64,000 bases of DNA, taken from [Actinobacillus] rossii (GTDB lineage: Bacteria > Pseudomonadota > Gammaproteobacteria > Enterobacterales > Pasteurellaceae). Made by a program: the position numbers and the translations under genes. The notes below the pieces were generated by a model. That model worked only from the letters and a program-made list of their open reading frames with translations. It had not been told where the DNA came from and did no database searches. Shown here piece by piece: positions 49,726-60,100 of the stretch; within the stretch, counting starts at the first letter, position 1, and each line of letters opens with the position of its first letter. The stretch is taken from the NCBI GenBank assembly GCA_900444965.1, contig UFRQ01000003.1:124001-188000 (forward strand), written 5' to 3'.

Positions 49726-50475
49726 ATGAAGAAAACAACCCTTTTTGCGACCGCACTTTTTAGCGCGGTGACACTAACTGGTTGTGCTGGTACTATCGAT
49801 CCCGTAACTGGCGATCGTAGCGACCCATTGCAAGGATTTAACCGTACAATGTGGGATTTTAACTACAAAGTGCTCGATCCCTATATGTTAAAACCGGTCG
49901 CTAAAGGTTGGAAAGCCCTACCAAGTCCATTGACCACGGGTTTATCCAATGTAGCCAATAACCTTGATGAACCAGTAAGCTTTGTAAACCGTTTGCTGGA
50001 AGGGGAAGGGCAAAAAGCGATGGTACACTTCAACCGTTTTATTATTAATTCGACCTTTGGTTTGGGTGGGCTAATTGACTGGGCAAGTTACAGCGATCCA
50101 CTTAAAATCGAAGGTAAACGTACTTTTGGAGATACATTAGGTAGCTATGGTGTTGAACCTGGTACTTATATTGTATTGCCAGCTTATAATGCGACAACAA
50201 CGCGCGAATTAACAGGTGCCGTCGTCGATGCTGCTTATGTTTATCCGTTTTGGGATTGGGCTGGAATGCCTTGGTCTATGGCAAAATTCGGTGTTCAAAT
50301 GATCGATCAACGCGCCAAAGCGATGGATAAAGAAGCTTTGTTAGAACAAGCCACTGATCCCTATATTACGTTCCGTGAAGCTTATTACCAAAATCTTGAA
50401 TATCGTGCTACAGACGGTAAAGTCAAAGCAAAAGGAACGGGACTTTCACAAGACGATTTAAATAGTATTGATTAG
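49726..50475 (+). CDS. mlaA: Phospholipid-binding lipoprotein MlaA (VacJ)
   Basis: 249 residues. Signal peptide and lipobox end in TLTGC, lipid-modified Cys20. The mature protein is the MlaA fold: DPLQGFNRTMWDFNYKVLDPYMLKPVAKGWK (seen as DPLQGFNRTMWDFNYKVLDP at about 33-52), FNRFIINSTFGLGGLIDWAS (about 104-123), TFGDTLGSYGVEPGTYIVLP (about 133-152). It sits in the outer membrane with porins and removes surface-exposed phospholipids, passing them to the Mla retrograde pathway. USS at 49750 encodes T-A-L in the signal peptide. yfbU follows after 10 bases. Confidence 0.96.
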   Translation: MKKTTLFATALFSAVTLTGCAGTIDPVTGDRSDPLQGFNRTMWDFNYKVLDPYMLKPVAKGWKALPSPLTTGLSNVANNLDEPVSFVNRLLEGEGQKAMVHFNRFIINSTFGLGGLIDWASYSDPLKIEGKRTFGDTLGSYGVEPGTYIVLPAYNATTTRELTGAVVDAAYVYPFWDWAGMPWSMAKFGVQMIDQRAKAMDKEALLEQATDPYITFREAYYQNLEYRATDGKVKAKGTGLSQDDLNSID

Positions 50476-50485
50476 GAGATTTGCC

Positions 50486-50980
50486 ATGGAAATGACCATG
50501 ATCCAACGCTTAATTTTAGCGAACCAATATAAATTACTGGGACTACTTGATCCGACAAATGAGAAAAAATATAACCGTGCAGAAATGATTGTAAAAGGTG
50601 GCTTTGATCGAGAATTAAAAGAACTCAGCCAAGATTTTACGGAAATCAGTGAGCAAGATTGCCAAACGGTACTTGATACGTTAGAAATGTACAAAGCTTT
50701 ACACGTTTCTTATAACAATTTAGCAGATAAATCTGGGGTCACACCACATCGCCTACAATTTGTCGGGTATTGTGCGGTTCGCGAGAAAAAATATCTCAAC
50801 TATCTCCGCTTTATTTCAGGTGTAGAAGGAAAATACCAAGAGTTTATGCAATGTGAACATGGTTGTGATTCACAAACGCCAATGTGGGACAAATACTGCA
50901 AAATGCTAGATGTATGGCATGCTTGCCCACACGCTTACCACTTAAGTATGCAAGAAATCCAAAATATTCTTAATGCCTAA
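50486..50980 (+). CDS. yfbU: YfbU family protein
   Basis: 164 residues from the ATG at 50486, with AGGAG 7 bases upstream; the frame is open earlier without homology and overlaps mlaA. The text MEMTMIQRLILANQYKLLGL at the start and TPMWDKYCKMLDVWHACPHAYHLSMQEI (in part, WDKYCKMLDVWHACPHAYHL at about 134-153) define the YfbU family. The function is not established; overproduction in E. coli has been linked to cell death. The protein is cytoplasmic and helical. It is co-transcribed with mlaA and ends before a USS-pair terminator. Confidence 0.93.
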   Translation: MEMTMIQRLILANQYKLLGLLDPTNEKKYNRAEMIVKGGFDRELKELSQDFTEISEQDCQTVLDTLEMYKALHVSYNNLADKSGVTPHRLQFVGYCAVREKKYLNYLRFISGVEGKYQEFMQCEHGCDSQTPMWDKYCKMLDVWHACPHAYHLSMQEIQNILNA

Positions 50981-50985
50981 ATGAC

Positions 50986-51028
50986 AAAGTGCGGTCAAAA
51001 TTTTAAGATTTTTTGACCGCACTTTTAT
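50986..51028. terminator. USS-pair bidirectional terminator after yfbU
   Basis: AAAGTGCGGTCAAAA (50986-51000) and TTTTGACCGCACTTT (51011-51025) form a perfect 15-bp stem between convergent genes with a T-rich tail. Both arms carry an exact USS. Confidence 0.92.
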
Positions 51029-51041
51029 TTTCTCACACAAC

Positions 51042-51413
51042 TTATTTACGCTTAAATGCCCAACCGCTCTGTGTCTTCAATAAGCGCATTGATCTGTCTT
51101 TTGACACATAACCGCCTTTAACAACATCAAAAATCTGTGGTGTATTAAAATCTGCTTTAAACACTTCGGCTTGCTGTTTATCCGGTGACAAAATCGCATA
51201 AATTGCGAGCGTTTTGTTATCTGGATCAGATAAACGAATATCTGCCATATCAAAAACTTGCACGCATTCTTGTCGCAACTGAGACCAAGTTTGTCCTGCT
51301 GATGCCATACAATTATGCATATCACGATCGGCACCAAAACTTGGCTTTTCTACCGCTTGGGTTGAACAAGAGGTAATAACAGAAAGTGCGGTCAAAAATA
51401 ACGTTTTTTTCAT
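51042..51413 (-). CDS. Putative lipoprotein of unknown function
   Basis: 123 residues. MKKTLFLTALSVITSC is a signal peptide with a lipobox ending in ITSC; Cys16 would be lipid-modified. The mature part contains HNCMASAGQTWSQLRQECVQVFD (about 33-55), whose two Cys could form a disulfide, and a C-terminal YVSKDRSMRLLKTQSGWAFKR. I do not recognise a characterised family. It follows nlpD after 12 bases on the same strand and is probably co-transcribed with it. A USS in the signal region (51384) codes for T-A-L. Confidence 0.82.
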   Translation of the reverse strand: MKKTLFLTALSVITSCSTQAVEKPSFGADRDMHNCMASAGQTWSQLRQECVQVFDMADIRLSDPDNKTLAIYAILSPDKQQAEVFKADFNTPQIFDVVKGGYVSKDRSMRLLKTQSGWAFKRK

Positions 51414-51425
51414 ACGATATTTAAA

Positions 51426-52700
51426 TTAACGGCGCGGTAAGTAACGCGTTGGATCCACAGATTTTCCTTTATAACGGATTTCAAAGTGGAGTTTTGTACT
51501 CGTTGTACCTGTGCTACCCATTTTCGCGATTTGTTGACCGGCTCGCACTTCTTGCTGATCACTTACAGAAATGCTGTCATTATGCGCATAAGCACTTAAG
51601 AAATCGTCATCATGTTTGATAATAATTAAGTTACCGTAGCCACGTAATGCATTACCTGCATACACCACTCGACCCGGTGCTGCCGCATAAACCGCTTGGC
51701 CTTTTGAGCCGCTGATATCGATACCTTTATTACCGCCATCCGAATTAGAGAATCCTTGTACGACTTTACCTGTTGTTGGCCATTGCCAGTTTAAATTCGA
51801 CGCAGGTGCAACAGTGTTGCTCGTTGAGCTTGAATAACTTGGTGTACTTAAAGTTCCCGCTGTCGCCACTACACCTGTTGTCGCTGCCGCCGCAGTCGCT
51901 GCAGTACCTACTCCCGCTTTTACGCCACCTGAAACAGGTACGCTTACCGTCTCTGATGCATAACCCGTTGCAGCTTTAACAGGACCAGTGACTGTACCAT
52001 CAGAACCATATTGTGTACCATTTGCAGCTTGTGTATAAGTCACTTTAGGCTCAACAGGAACGGTAACTTCATTACAAACTTGTTCCGTTGTCGTTGCACT
52101 GGCCGGCGTACCGTTAGATACTTTTAATGTTTGACCTACTTTGAGATTATACGGCTCTTTCATATTGTTTAAAGAAGCCAATTCATTAACGTCAATCCCC
52201 GCAATATAGGCGATCAAAAACATGGTATCGCCTTTTTTCACGGTATATTCATTACCTTTGTAAAAGCCCTTGTCAATTTTGCTGTAATCTGGAGCATTAG
52301 TTTGTGCATTACGTGGGATTTCTACACTTTGGCTTTGATTAGCTGTTGTTGGTTTCGTTTTCTGAACGGTTTTACATACCGTTTTGGTCGTCGTTGTTGG
52401 TTGAGTATTCAACTGTTGGTTAAATTGTGGCTGAGTAGTTGAACTTGCCGCCGGCGCCATTGTTCCAACTTGGTTTGCCACGGGTTGACTCGCCACAGGA
52501 GCATTCATCCCCGCAGGCATTGTGCTTTGTTGTACTTGCGGTTCCCATGAGCTATTTCCACTTACGCTCTCGACCGGTTGAATAGGTTGCGGAGATAATG
52601 TGTCGTCAACACCATCGATAGGCGCAGGCGTTGAGGGTGATGACGAACAGCCTGCTAATACAGCTGTGGCGATAGGTAGTAATAAAAACGTCTTTTTCAT
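51426..52700 (-). CDS. nlpD: Amidase activator NlpD (LppB), LysM and degenerate M23 domains
   Basis: 424 residues. Lipobox TAVLAGC (Cys18). A long Pro/Gln/Thr linker is followed by a LysM peptidoglycan-binding domain (YTVKKGDTMFLIAYIAGIDV, about 152-171, through LKVGQTLKVS), a second low-complexity linker, and a C-terminal M23/LytM domain (about 300-424). In the LytM domain the metal-binding HxGxD reads NKGID, so the first His is missing and the protein should be catalytically inactive, as in E. coli NlpD, which activates amidase AmiC during division. It is preceded by a small lipoprotein resembling its own N-terminus. Confidence 0.95.
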   Translation of the reverse strand: MKKTFLLLPIATAVLAGCSSSPSTPAPIDGVDDTLSPQPIQPVESVSGNSSWEPQVQQSTMPAGMNAPVASQPVANQVGTMAPAASSTTQPQFNQQLNTQPTTTTKTVCKTVQKTKPTTANQSQSVEIPRNAQTNAPDYSKIDKGFYKGNEYTVKKGDTMFLIAYIAGIDVNELASLNNMKEPYNLKVGQTLKVSNGTPASATTTEQVCNEVTVPVEPKVTYTQAANGTQYGSDGTVTGPVKAATGYASETVSVPVSGGVKAGVGTAATAAAATTGVVATAGTLSTPSYSSSTSNTVAPASNLNWQWPTTGKVVQGFSNSDGGNKGIDISGSKGQAVYAAAPGRVVYAGNALRGYGNLIIIKHDDDFLSAYAHNDSISVSDQQEVRAGQQIAKMGSTGTTSTKLHFEIRYKGKSVDPTRYLPRR

Positions 52701-52715
52701 TATATTCTCTCTAAT

Positions 52716-52901
52716 TTATTTCATATTGGCAGGCATGCTACTCTGCTCAACTTCAGGCATAAAACCACCGCCATCTACGGCTCCTGTACCGTCCACAGGC
52801 TGCATAATACCATCAGGTAATGCATTGGGATCAACAGGTACAGGCGAAGAACAAGCAGTCAAAATCGCTGTTATAGACAACAAAAAAGCCAATTTTCTCA
52901 T
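52716..52901 (-). CDS. Small lipoprotein related to the NlpD N-terminal region
   Basis: 61 residues. MRKLAFLLSITAILTAC is a lipoprotein signal peptide (Cys17). The mature 45 residues are Pro/Gly/Asp rich and end GGGFMPEVEQSSMPANMK, which aligns with SSWEPQVQQSTMPAGMN in NlpD (about residues 50-66). It lies 15 bases upstream of nlpD and is probably a partial duplicate of its N-terminal linker region. No catalytic or binding domain is present, so a direct function cannot be named. Confidence 0.85.
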   Translation of the reverse strand: MRKLAFLLSITAILTACSSPVPVDPNALPDGIMQPVDGTGAVDGGGFMPEVEQSSMPANMK

Positions 52902-52928
52902 TTTATATCCTTAAATTCTTAAATTTTT

Positions 52929-53504
52929 TTAACGTAAAATTAAATAAGCAATCACAGCCAATGCCACTACTGACCAACCAATAACTTCGATAGAACGACG
53001 GAGTTTTGCAGCAAACTTTTCGCCCCCCCAAGCAGCCAGTTTTGCAACAAGCAAGAAACGTGCAGCGCGAGAAATAAACGCCGTTGCCACAAAAGGCAAG
53101 AATGCCATTTGCATTACACCGGCTGCAATCGTAAATACTTTATAAGGGATTGGTGAAAAACCGGCAACAAACACAACTAAAACGCCCCATTGTTTAAACC
53201 AAGAAATGGCGGTTTCCCAATGCGCTTGATAACCCAATTTAACAATATATTCTTGCGCAAGATCAAATGCATAATAACCGATAGCATAACCAATCATACC
53301 GCCTAATACCGATGCTATTGTTGTAAATAATGCAAATTTGACCGCACTTTGAGGCTTAGACATGGACATCGGAATCAACATGACATCTGGCGGAATAGGG
53401 AAGAAAATGGCTTCAATAAAGCTGACAAAACTTAACCAAAAGGTCGCAAAACGGTGTTTTGACCACTCCATGGTTTTATCATACATTGCACCAAAAATTT
53501 TCAT
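52929..53504 (-). CDS. DedA-family membrane protein, YqaA type
   Basis: 191 residues from the ATG at 53504. Four or five hydrophobic segments. FVSFIEAIFFPIPPDVMLIPM (in part, FIEAIFFPIPPDVMLIPM at about 28-45) is the DedA E-x(3)-P-x-P signature region, and VFVAGFSPIPYKVFTIAAG (about 111-129) the second re-entrant segment. DedA proteins help move undecaprenyl phosphate or phospholipids across the inner membrane; the exact role of the YqaA branch is not known. It lies between surE and the nlpD-linked lipoprotein genes, with a USS at 53341 that codes for S-A-V. Confidence 0.9.
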   Translation of the reverse strand: MKIFGAMYDKTMEWSKHRFATFWLSFVSFIEAIFFPIPPDVMLIPMSMSKPQSAVKFALFTTIASVLGGMIGYAIGYYAFDLAQEYIVKLGYQAHWETAISWFKQWGVLVVFVAGFSPIPYKVFTIAAGVMQMAFLPFVATAFISRAARFLLVAKLAAWGGEKFAAKLRRSIEVIGWSVVALAVIAYLILR

Positions 53505-53542
53505 GCTAAACGTTCTCTTTCCAAGTAAAAACAAACGGCGTA

Positions 53543-54283
53543 TTATTCACTTTTTAACCAATTTTGTAAAGCCTGAATTGAGTGATGTGCAGTTAAATCC
53601 GATTGGATTGGCGTGACAGAGACATAGCCATTTTTGACCGCATAAAAATCGGTGCCTTCGCCTGCATCATCCGGTAATCCTGGGGGACCAATCCAATAAA
53701 TATTTTCACCGCGTGGATCTTGTTGCTTAATAATTTCGGCGGCAGACGTACGATTCCCTAGACGGCAAGCCACAATACCTTTAATCTCATCATAAGGTAA
53801 ATCAGGAACATTAATATTAATTATCTCTCGAGAGCCTAACATTTCTCCATATAATTTAGGAATTAAATCGCACACAATTTTAGCCGCACTTTCATAATTC
53901 TGGCGACCATCAAGTGACACCGCAATAGCAGGCAAACCAAGATAACGCCCCTCAAATGCAGCGGCCACTGTCCCCGAATATAACGTATCATCGCCTAAAT
54001 TTGCGCCGGCATTAATCCCCGACACGACCAAATCAATTCTGCCTGTTAAAAAACCATTCAATGCCAAATGCACACAATCCGCAGGTGTACCATTAATGCA
54101 ATAATCCCCATTATCGAGTTGGCGTGGGCGTAAGGGTTCAATCAATGTCAAAGAATTGGAAGCGGCACTACGATTGCGATCAGGTGCCACGATGATCACA
54201 TCAGCAAATTTACGCAGTTCACGCGCTAAAATCTGTATTCCTTCTGCGTGATAACCATCATCATTGGAAAGTAAAATATTCAT
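53543..54283 (-). CDS. surE: 5'/3'-nucleotidase SurE
   Basis: 246 residues. [19 protein letters not shown] holds the metal-binding Asp pair, [12 protein letters not shown] (about 36-47) and [22 protein letters not shown] (in part, [19 protein letters not shown] at about 91-109) the active site. It removes phosphate from nucleoside monophosphates and short polyphosphate and supports survival in stationary phase. The order surE, yqaA, nlpD recalls the surE-pcm-nlpD cluster of enterobacteria, with pcm absent and a DedA gene in its place. Confidence 0.96.
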   Translation of the reverse strand: MNILLSNDDGYHAEGIQILARELRKFADVIIVAPDRNRSAASNSLTLIEPLRPRQLDNGDYCINGTPADCVHLALNGFLTGRIDLVVSGINAGANLGDDTLYSGTVAAAFEGRYLGLPAIAVSLDGRQNYESAAKIVCDLIPKLYGEMLGSREIININVPDLPYDEIKGIVACRLGNRTSAAEIIKQQDPRGENIYWIGPPGLPDDAGEGTDFYAVKNGYVSVTPIQSDLTAHHSIQALQNWLKSE

Positions 54284-54343
54284 TATTTAATCTCTTTCGT
54301 AAATCTCTTTCTAAGTGTAAAGGATTTTAATGCAATACGCCAA

Positions 54344-54370
54344 GAAAAAAGCCACTAGGAACCTAGTGGC
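54344..54370 (-). terminator. Intrinsic terminator downstream of the malM remnant
   Basis: GCCACTAGG (54351-54359) and CCTAGTGGC (54362-54370) form a tight hairpin, followed on the minus strand by TTTTTTCTTG. It lies 33 bases past the malM stop. Confidence 0.88.
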
Positions 54371-54403
54371 AAATCACATCGAAAAAAACAATAGTAGCGA
54401 TTA

Positions 54404-55190
54404 TTATTTTAAAGAAACTTGTTTTAAGAATGTTTGGCGTGGTGATTTCAAACCTAATCGTTCTGCTTCATTCACCAAATTCATGGCTTTATTGATATCT
54501 TTAGCTTTTAATGCTTTAGTGACAGCCTGATTGAAGTAGGTTTCCGTGTCTTTATCCACTGCCGTATTCACGGCTTGTGAATTCACCACCGATTGAACTG
54601 TACCAACTTGTTTTGATGCTTTATTGCTGCTGAAAACTGTTGTTGGTAAACCGATAAATTTAGTGCCATTTGACGTTGTTGCATTCACAATCACTTCACC
54701 GTTTAAACTGTGTTTCACTTCAATATCATTAATGGCTGGCGGTTGTTTGCCTGTTGCTTTAGCATACACTTTAGCTGGGGGTGGCACCATTGTGGTTTTC
54801 GCCACATCTTGTTGTGTAGTATAAACTAACAAATACAAATAATCTTGTCCCGCCGCTGGTGTTAAATTTAAATCTGCAACAAAGCGATTGTCTTTAAATC
54901 CACTGGCTTCTTGGAATTTAAATTCGCTTGACGGATAAGTCGCGGCGACATTAAATTGGCTGTCTAATACCACGGCTGTTGGCATAAAAACATGATCTTC
55001 AAGACAGGGCTTTCAATTTCAATTTCGACTGAACCTTGAGTAGCAGGGATACGGTAAGCCGCTACAGGGCTTGCAATGCCCGCAAATTGACTTGTAAAGG
55101 CTTGTTTTTGCTGTTCGGTTAGCATGATTTTAGAGGCTTGCTCAAATGACACATCTTGCCATTGAACTTGAGCTAATTCTGTTGAGTTAA
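54404..55190 (-). pseudogene. malM: malM (maltose operon periplasmic protein), 5'-truncated and frameshifted
   Basis: The C-terminal 193 residues (54404-54985) match MalM: YPSSEFKFQEASGFKDNRF, LNLTPAAGQDYLYLLVYTT, and the closing NQAVTKALKAKDINKAMNLV then NEAERLGLKSPRQTF. The preceding part lies in another frame (NSTELAQVQWQDVSFEQASK, GIASPVAAYRIPATQGSVEI), ending at ESPVL; restoring one base near 55000-55003 joins it to LEDHVFMPTAVVLD. The signal peptide and first 30-40 codons are missing: homology stops at about 55190, where malS homology begins on the other strand. A relic, not expected to be functional. MalM is a periplasmic protein of the maltose regulon of unclear role. Confidence 0.85.
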
Positions 55191-57056
55191 TATGTGTTGG
55201 CGTATCCCTTGCAGCGGCGATGTGCCACAGCTGCGTTTATTTAAATCCGCCGATTATCAGGCGCAAATTGATATGCGCAGCGGTACTCCAACCTTGCGCA
55301 TCAGCATTATTCAAGCGCAAGAAGCAACGCCGCAAGTCATGAAAACCTGTCCGGTATGGGATAAAAAACCTGTTGAAATTGATGTTTCAGGCACCTTTGT
55401 TGATGGTGAAAAAATTCGAGATTTCTATTCCGGTCAACAGGCGCAAGTAAAGCATGGAAAAGTGACATTTATGCCGGCAAAAGAGGCTAATGGTTTGTTA
55501 TTATTAGAAAAAGTTGCAGATAAAAGTGCGGTCAAAAACTCAGCAGAATTTCATTGGAAAAATGCGACCGTCTATTTTGTGTTAACCGATCGCTTTTTTA
55601 ACGGTAACCCCGCAAATGATCACAGCTACGGACGCCAAAAATACGGAATGCAAGAAATCGGTACTTTTCATGGCAGTGATTTAGCCGGATTAACGCAAAA
55701 ACTGGATTATTTACAACAACTTGGTGTGAATGCTATTTGGATCAGTTCGCCACTGGAGCAAATGCACGGTTGGGTTGGCTGCGGCAGTAAAGGCGATTTT
55801 CCACATTATGCTTATCATGGCTACTATCATCTTGATTGGACCAAAGTGGATGCTAACATGGGCAGTAAAGCTGATTTGGCACGTTTTATTCAACAGGCAC
55901 ACCAACGAGGAATGCGCGTTCTGTTTGATGTGGTAATGAACCATACCGGTTACGCCACCCTCGCCGATATGCAAGAATTCGGCTTCGGCGCACTTTATCT
56001 TAAAGCAGAGGAAAAACAACGGATTTTGGGTGAACATTGGACAACATGGAAACCCGGCGAACGCCAAAACTGGCATAGTTTTAATGATTATATTAACTTT
56101 GCCGATAAACAGGCATGGCAAAATTGGTAGGGAAAAAATTGGGTGCGTTCTGATATTGGCGGTTACGATCGCCCGCAATTTGACGATCTGACCATGTCAT
56201 TATCCTCCTTGCCGGATTTAAAAACCGAATCTGAAAGTGCGGTGGATTTACCGCTATTTTTGCAACATAAATCCACCAATGCCCATTATTTGCCGAACGC
56301 CAAAGTCCGCGATTATTTAATCACGTGTCTATCAGATTGGGTACGTAAATACGGTGTGGACGGATTTCGCGTTGATACCGCCAAACACGTGGAAAAATCC
56401 ACTTGGCTAGCATTAAAAAATCAAGCGCAAAAAGCGCTACAAGAATGGCAAAATATGCCCATCCACAAGAAAGTTTTCAGCAACCATTTTGGATGACCGG
56501 CGAGGCTTGGGGACATGGGGTTTTTAACAGCGATTATTACCAAAACGGATTTGACGCCATGATCAACTTTGACTTTCAAGATCAAGCGAAAAACGCCTTA
56601 GATTGCTTTGCCAATATTGATAGCACATATCAAACCATGAATGAAAAATTACAAGAAATCAATGTGTTAAGTTATTTATCTTCCCATGATACCCGATTAT
56701 TTTTTCATTCTGATGCCGAGCAAAATATCGAAAAACAAAAAACTGCCGCGAACTTATTGCTACTTGCTCCCGGCAGCGTACAAATCTATTATGGAGATGA
56801 AAGCGGACGAGAATTCGGCGCCACCGGATCTGATCCAATGCAAGGCACGCGATCCGATATGAATTGGCAAGAAATTGCCAACTCCGCCGACAAAAACGCG
56901 CTATTAACACATTGGCAAAAACTCAGCCAGTTCCGCCAACACCACCCCGCTATTGGCGCGGGAAAACAACAAAGTGCGGTCAAAAATACACCTTATTTTG
57001 CCTTCACCCGCGAACTTGACAACGACAAAGTCATGATCGTCTGGGCAGGAAAATAA
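55186..57056 (+). pseudogene. malS: malS (periplasmic alpha-amylase), 5'-truncated, with nonsense and frameshift mutations
   Basis: Three segments together cover MalS from about residue 80 to the end. The first begins CWRIPCSGDVPQLRLFKSAD and runs to TAG at 56128-56130, which replaces the second Trp of the expected WWGKNW; the frame then continues as GKNWVRSDIGGYDRP. A frameshift near 56445-56455 (in EWQ-AKYAHP) moves into the third segment, QQPFWMTGEAWGHG, which ends at 57056. Amylase motifs are otherwise kept: DVVMNHTGY, DGFRVDTAKH (nucleophile Asp), TGEAWGHG (acid Glu) and SSHDTR. The signal peptide and about 80 codons are missing. The enzyme would degrade maltodextrins in the periplasm. 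Three USS copies lie inside. Confidence 0.9.
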
Positions 57057-57074
57057 TTTATTAACTTTATTCAA

Positions 57075-57105
57075 TACCGGCATAAGCGTTTTACTTGTGC
57101 CGGTA
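57075..57105 (-). terminator. Hairpin downstream of the autotransporter gene
   Basis: TACCGGCATAAG (57075-57086) and CTTGTGCCGGTA (57094-57105) form a 12-bp stem with one mismatch, 23 bases past the adhesin stop, between convergent malS and adhesin genes. Only a weak T-tract follows. Confidence 0.7.
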
Positions 57106-57127
57106 GCTGTAACGCATTAAATATCAC

Positions 57128-60100
57128 TTACCAAATATAACTAGCGCCGGCACCCACCATCACATCCTGTTGAGTATTATTCGCCGCTGAGGCACGGATA
57201 ATCCATTTCCCATTATCCGAGATTCTGGAATAGCCTAATGCATAAGCGGATTGCCCACGATAATGTGCACCGGATATAGAGACTGCACTTTTACCGGGTA
57301 AATACACCTGTGGTAAGTTAGCCATTGCCCCTGCTGCGGCAATACCGGCTCTCGCGTTGCTATCAACATTCTGAATATCATGTGATAATCTATCCATACC
57401 TGCACCGATAGCATTCACCACATTTTTCAGTTGTTTTGCATTAATCGCATCACCATCCGCTCTTGCATCAGCAACATTAGACACTCGCGCACCATTCATA
57501 TTCACAACCGGGTTCCCCTCATTATCTTTACCTAAAGATAATTTCGTATCGCCATTGCTAATAGAATGAATATCCGTGAGATCGCCGGAAACACTCAAGG
57601 TATAACGGTTTTGTCCTTTTTCGCCGATTTCCGTTTTTACTTTTACATTGGTTCCACCAATCACTTCTGTTCGTGCTGCCGCTGCGGTTGCGTTAATCGC
57701 TTTCGCCACTTCTTCACCCGTCGCAAAATGATTTCCTGCAAAATCCGCGCTAACGGTTCGCTTATCATCAGATAATCTCAAGCCAGTTTTTGCCACAGAT
57801 AGATTATAAACCGTCTGTTTATTCTCTCCCTGACGCTCACTAATAACAACACTATTATCCGTGGATTCAACCTCGGTTTTTGTTGCTTTAAGCTGTCTTA
57901 CATTCACCGCGTCATTATCCGCTGTACCATCAGCAATATTTCCTAATTGCATTGGCGTTTCATTCGCTAAATTCACCTTAACCTGAATTGGATTGAGGCT
58001 TATCGTACCGTCTGGGTTAATAGTTTGCGTTAAGAATTTACCATTGTTATTGACCACCGGCGTTAATTTCACCTCGCCACTGTCTTTCACTTCTTCCAAG
58101 TAAAACTTACCGCCCATATTAACCACAGGTTTATTATCGGTTGTCACATATTCCATTGGTAAACCGCTGATGCTCAAATTATAAACATTTTGCCCATGTT
58201 CACCCGTTTGTTCCACAACCTGAATATTTTTACCCTCAACAACTTCGGTTCTTGCCGCCGCAGTCGCAGTATTCACCGCACTTGCCACGGTTTCGCCCGT
58301 AACAAAGGCATTGCCGGCTTTATCCGCTGTCAGCGTGCGTTTATCATCAGACACTGTCAACCCAGATTTCACCACAGAAAGATCATAAATCGTCTGCTTA
58401 TCTTTACCTTGAGTCTCCGTTACCTCAATGGAGCTATCTTCTGATTGCACCTCGGTTTTCGCGCCTTTCGCGGCAGCAGTCAATTGTCTCATATTAACCG
58501 CATCACTGTCAGCGACACCATCAGCCACTCCGCTAATCTTCGCACCATTAACATTAACCGCTTTATTCCCTTTATCATCCTTACCTAAGGAAATTTGAGT
58601 ACCATCATTGCTGATAGAGCTAATGTTCGTCAAATCCCCCTCAACACTTACGGTATAAATATCGTGTCCATCTGGTGCATTCTGCGCGCTCACTTGAACA
58701 TTCGTTCCGCCTTCCACCGCAGTTCTTGCCGAGGCGACTGCCTTATTCAACATATCCGCGACATTAGCACCGGTCACAAATGCCTCGCCTTGTTTATCCG
58801 CGCTCACCGTTTTTCCATCCGGACTAATGGTTAAATTCGACTTGGTGACCGCTAAGTCGTAAATTTCCTGTCCATTTTTACCAACGGTTGGATCCAAAGT
58901 AATGCTACCATTATCAGAGGTTACCTCGGTTCTCGCCGCCGCAGTGGCAATATTCACCGCAGTTGCCACGGTTTCGCCCGTAACAAAAGCATTGCCGGCT
59001 TTATCCGCTTTCAGCGTGCGTTTATCATCAGATACCGTCAACCCAGATTTCACCACAGAAAGATCATAAATCGTCTGCTTATCTTTACCTTGAGTCTCCG
59101 TTACCTCAATAGAGCTATCGTCTGATTGCACCTCGGTTTTCGCGCCTTTCGCGGCAGCAGTCAATTGTCCCTTATTAACCGCATCACTGTCAGCAACCCC
59201 ATCAGCCACATTCACAATACGATTACCGCCATTATCCAATCCGTTCTCGCTTAAGCTTACTGGTTTTTTCGTGCTACCATCGGCAGACGTAGCTGGGGTT
59301 ATCGTAATGCCATCATTGTTCACTTTAGTTCTACCGGTAATTAATGCGCCCTCATTGCCTAAATTAATTTGTTGCGCTAATTTCACCCGTAAAACACCGC
59401 TATCCACAATCACGCCGATATTATTGTCGGTTAATTTAGAACCATCCGCACCGCCTTTAATTTCAAGACGTTGATTTAGTTTTTTCTTAATCACGGTGTT
59501 ATCGTCTTGTTCCGCATAATTATCGGCAGAATATTGCTGACCATCTTCCAAGGTCGCCACTTCTTCCGTAATGGTTTTGCTTGGATCTTTCGGATCTTTA
59601 CGTTCATACACAATCCGAGTTTTGTGCTCACCCGCTTTTCCGTCTAAGCCCGCCGCACCATCAGCGCTCTTAATCGTCACCCCGTCTTTACCGTCTTTTC
59701 CGTTCAATCCGATTGAACCATCCTTACCGTTAAGCACAACAGACGAACCATCCTTACCATTAACGCTAATCTTACCGTCTTCACCCGGTTTACCGTCTGC
59801 CCCTTTTTCGCCTACATTCAAATTATCAATTTTAAGCGTATCACTTAAAGCAAAGGTAAAATTAGCGCCATCTTGCTTAATGGTTAAATTTTTACCCGCG
59901 TTTAAGCCCACCATATCGCCGGCTTTGATTTGTTGCTCCGCTTTTTGCGAGCCCGCAGCTTCGCTACCGCCATCAGTGCCAGACGTCACTTTCCAGAACG
60001 TATCATTAATAGATTTCGCGATCTTCTCGGCAGAAACAAATTTAGCTTTATTCTCATCCCCAGTCGGCTCAACGACTTTACCGTCATTGCCAACCGTCAA

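Noticed and set aside
59640..59820. Collagen-like or separate protein segment in the adhesin (GKDG repeats)
   Set aside because: The Gly-x-y pattern is short and irregular and lies in frame inside the autotransporter; such Gly/Asp-rich inserts are part of Hia/Hsf-type stalks.
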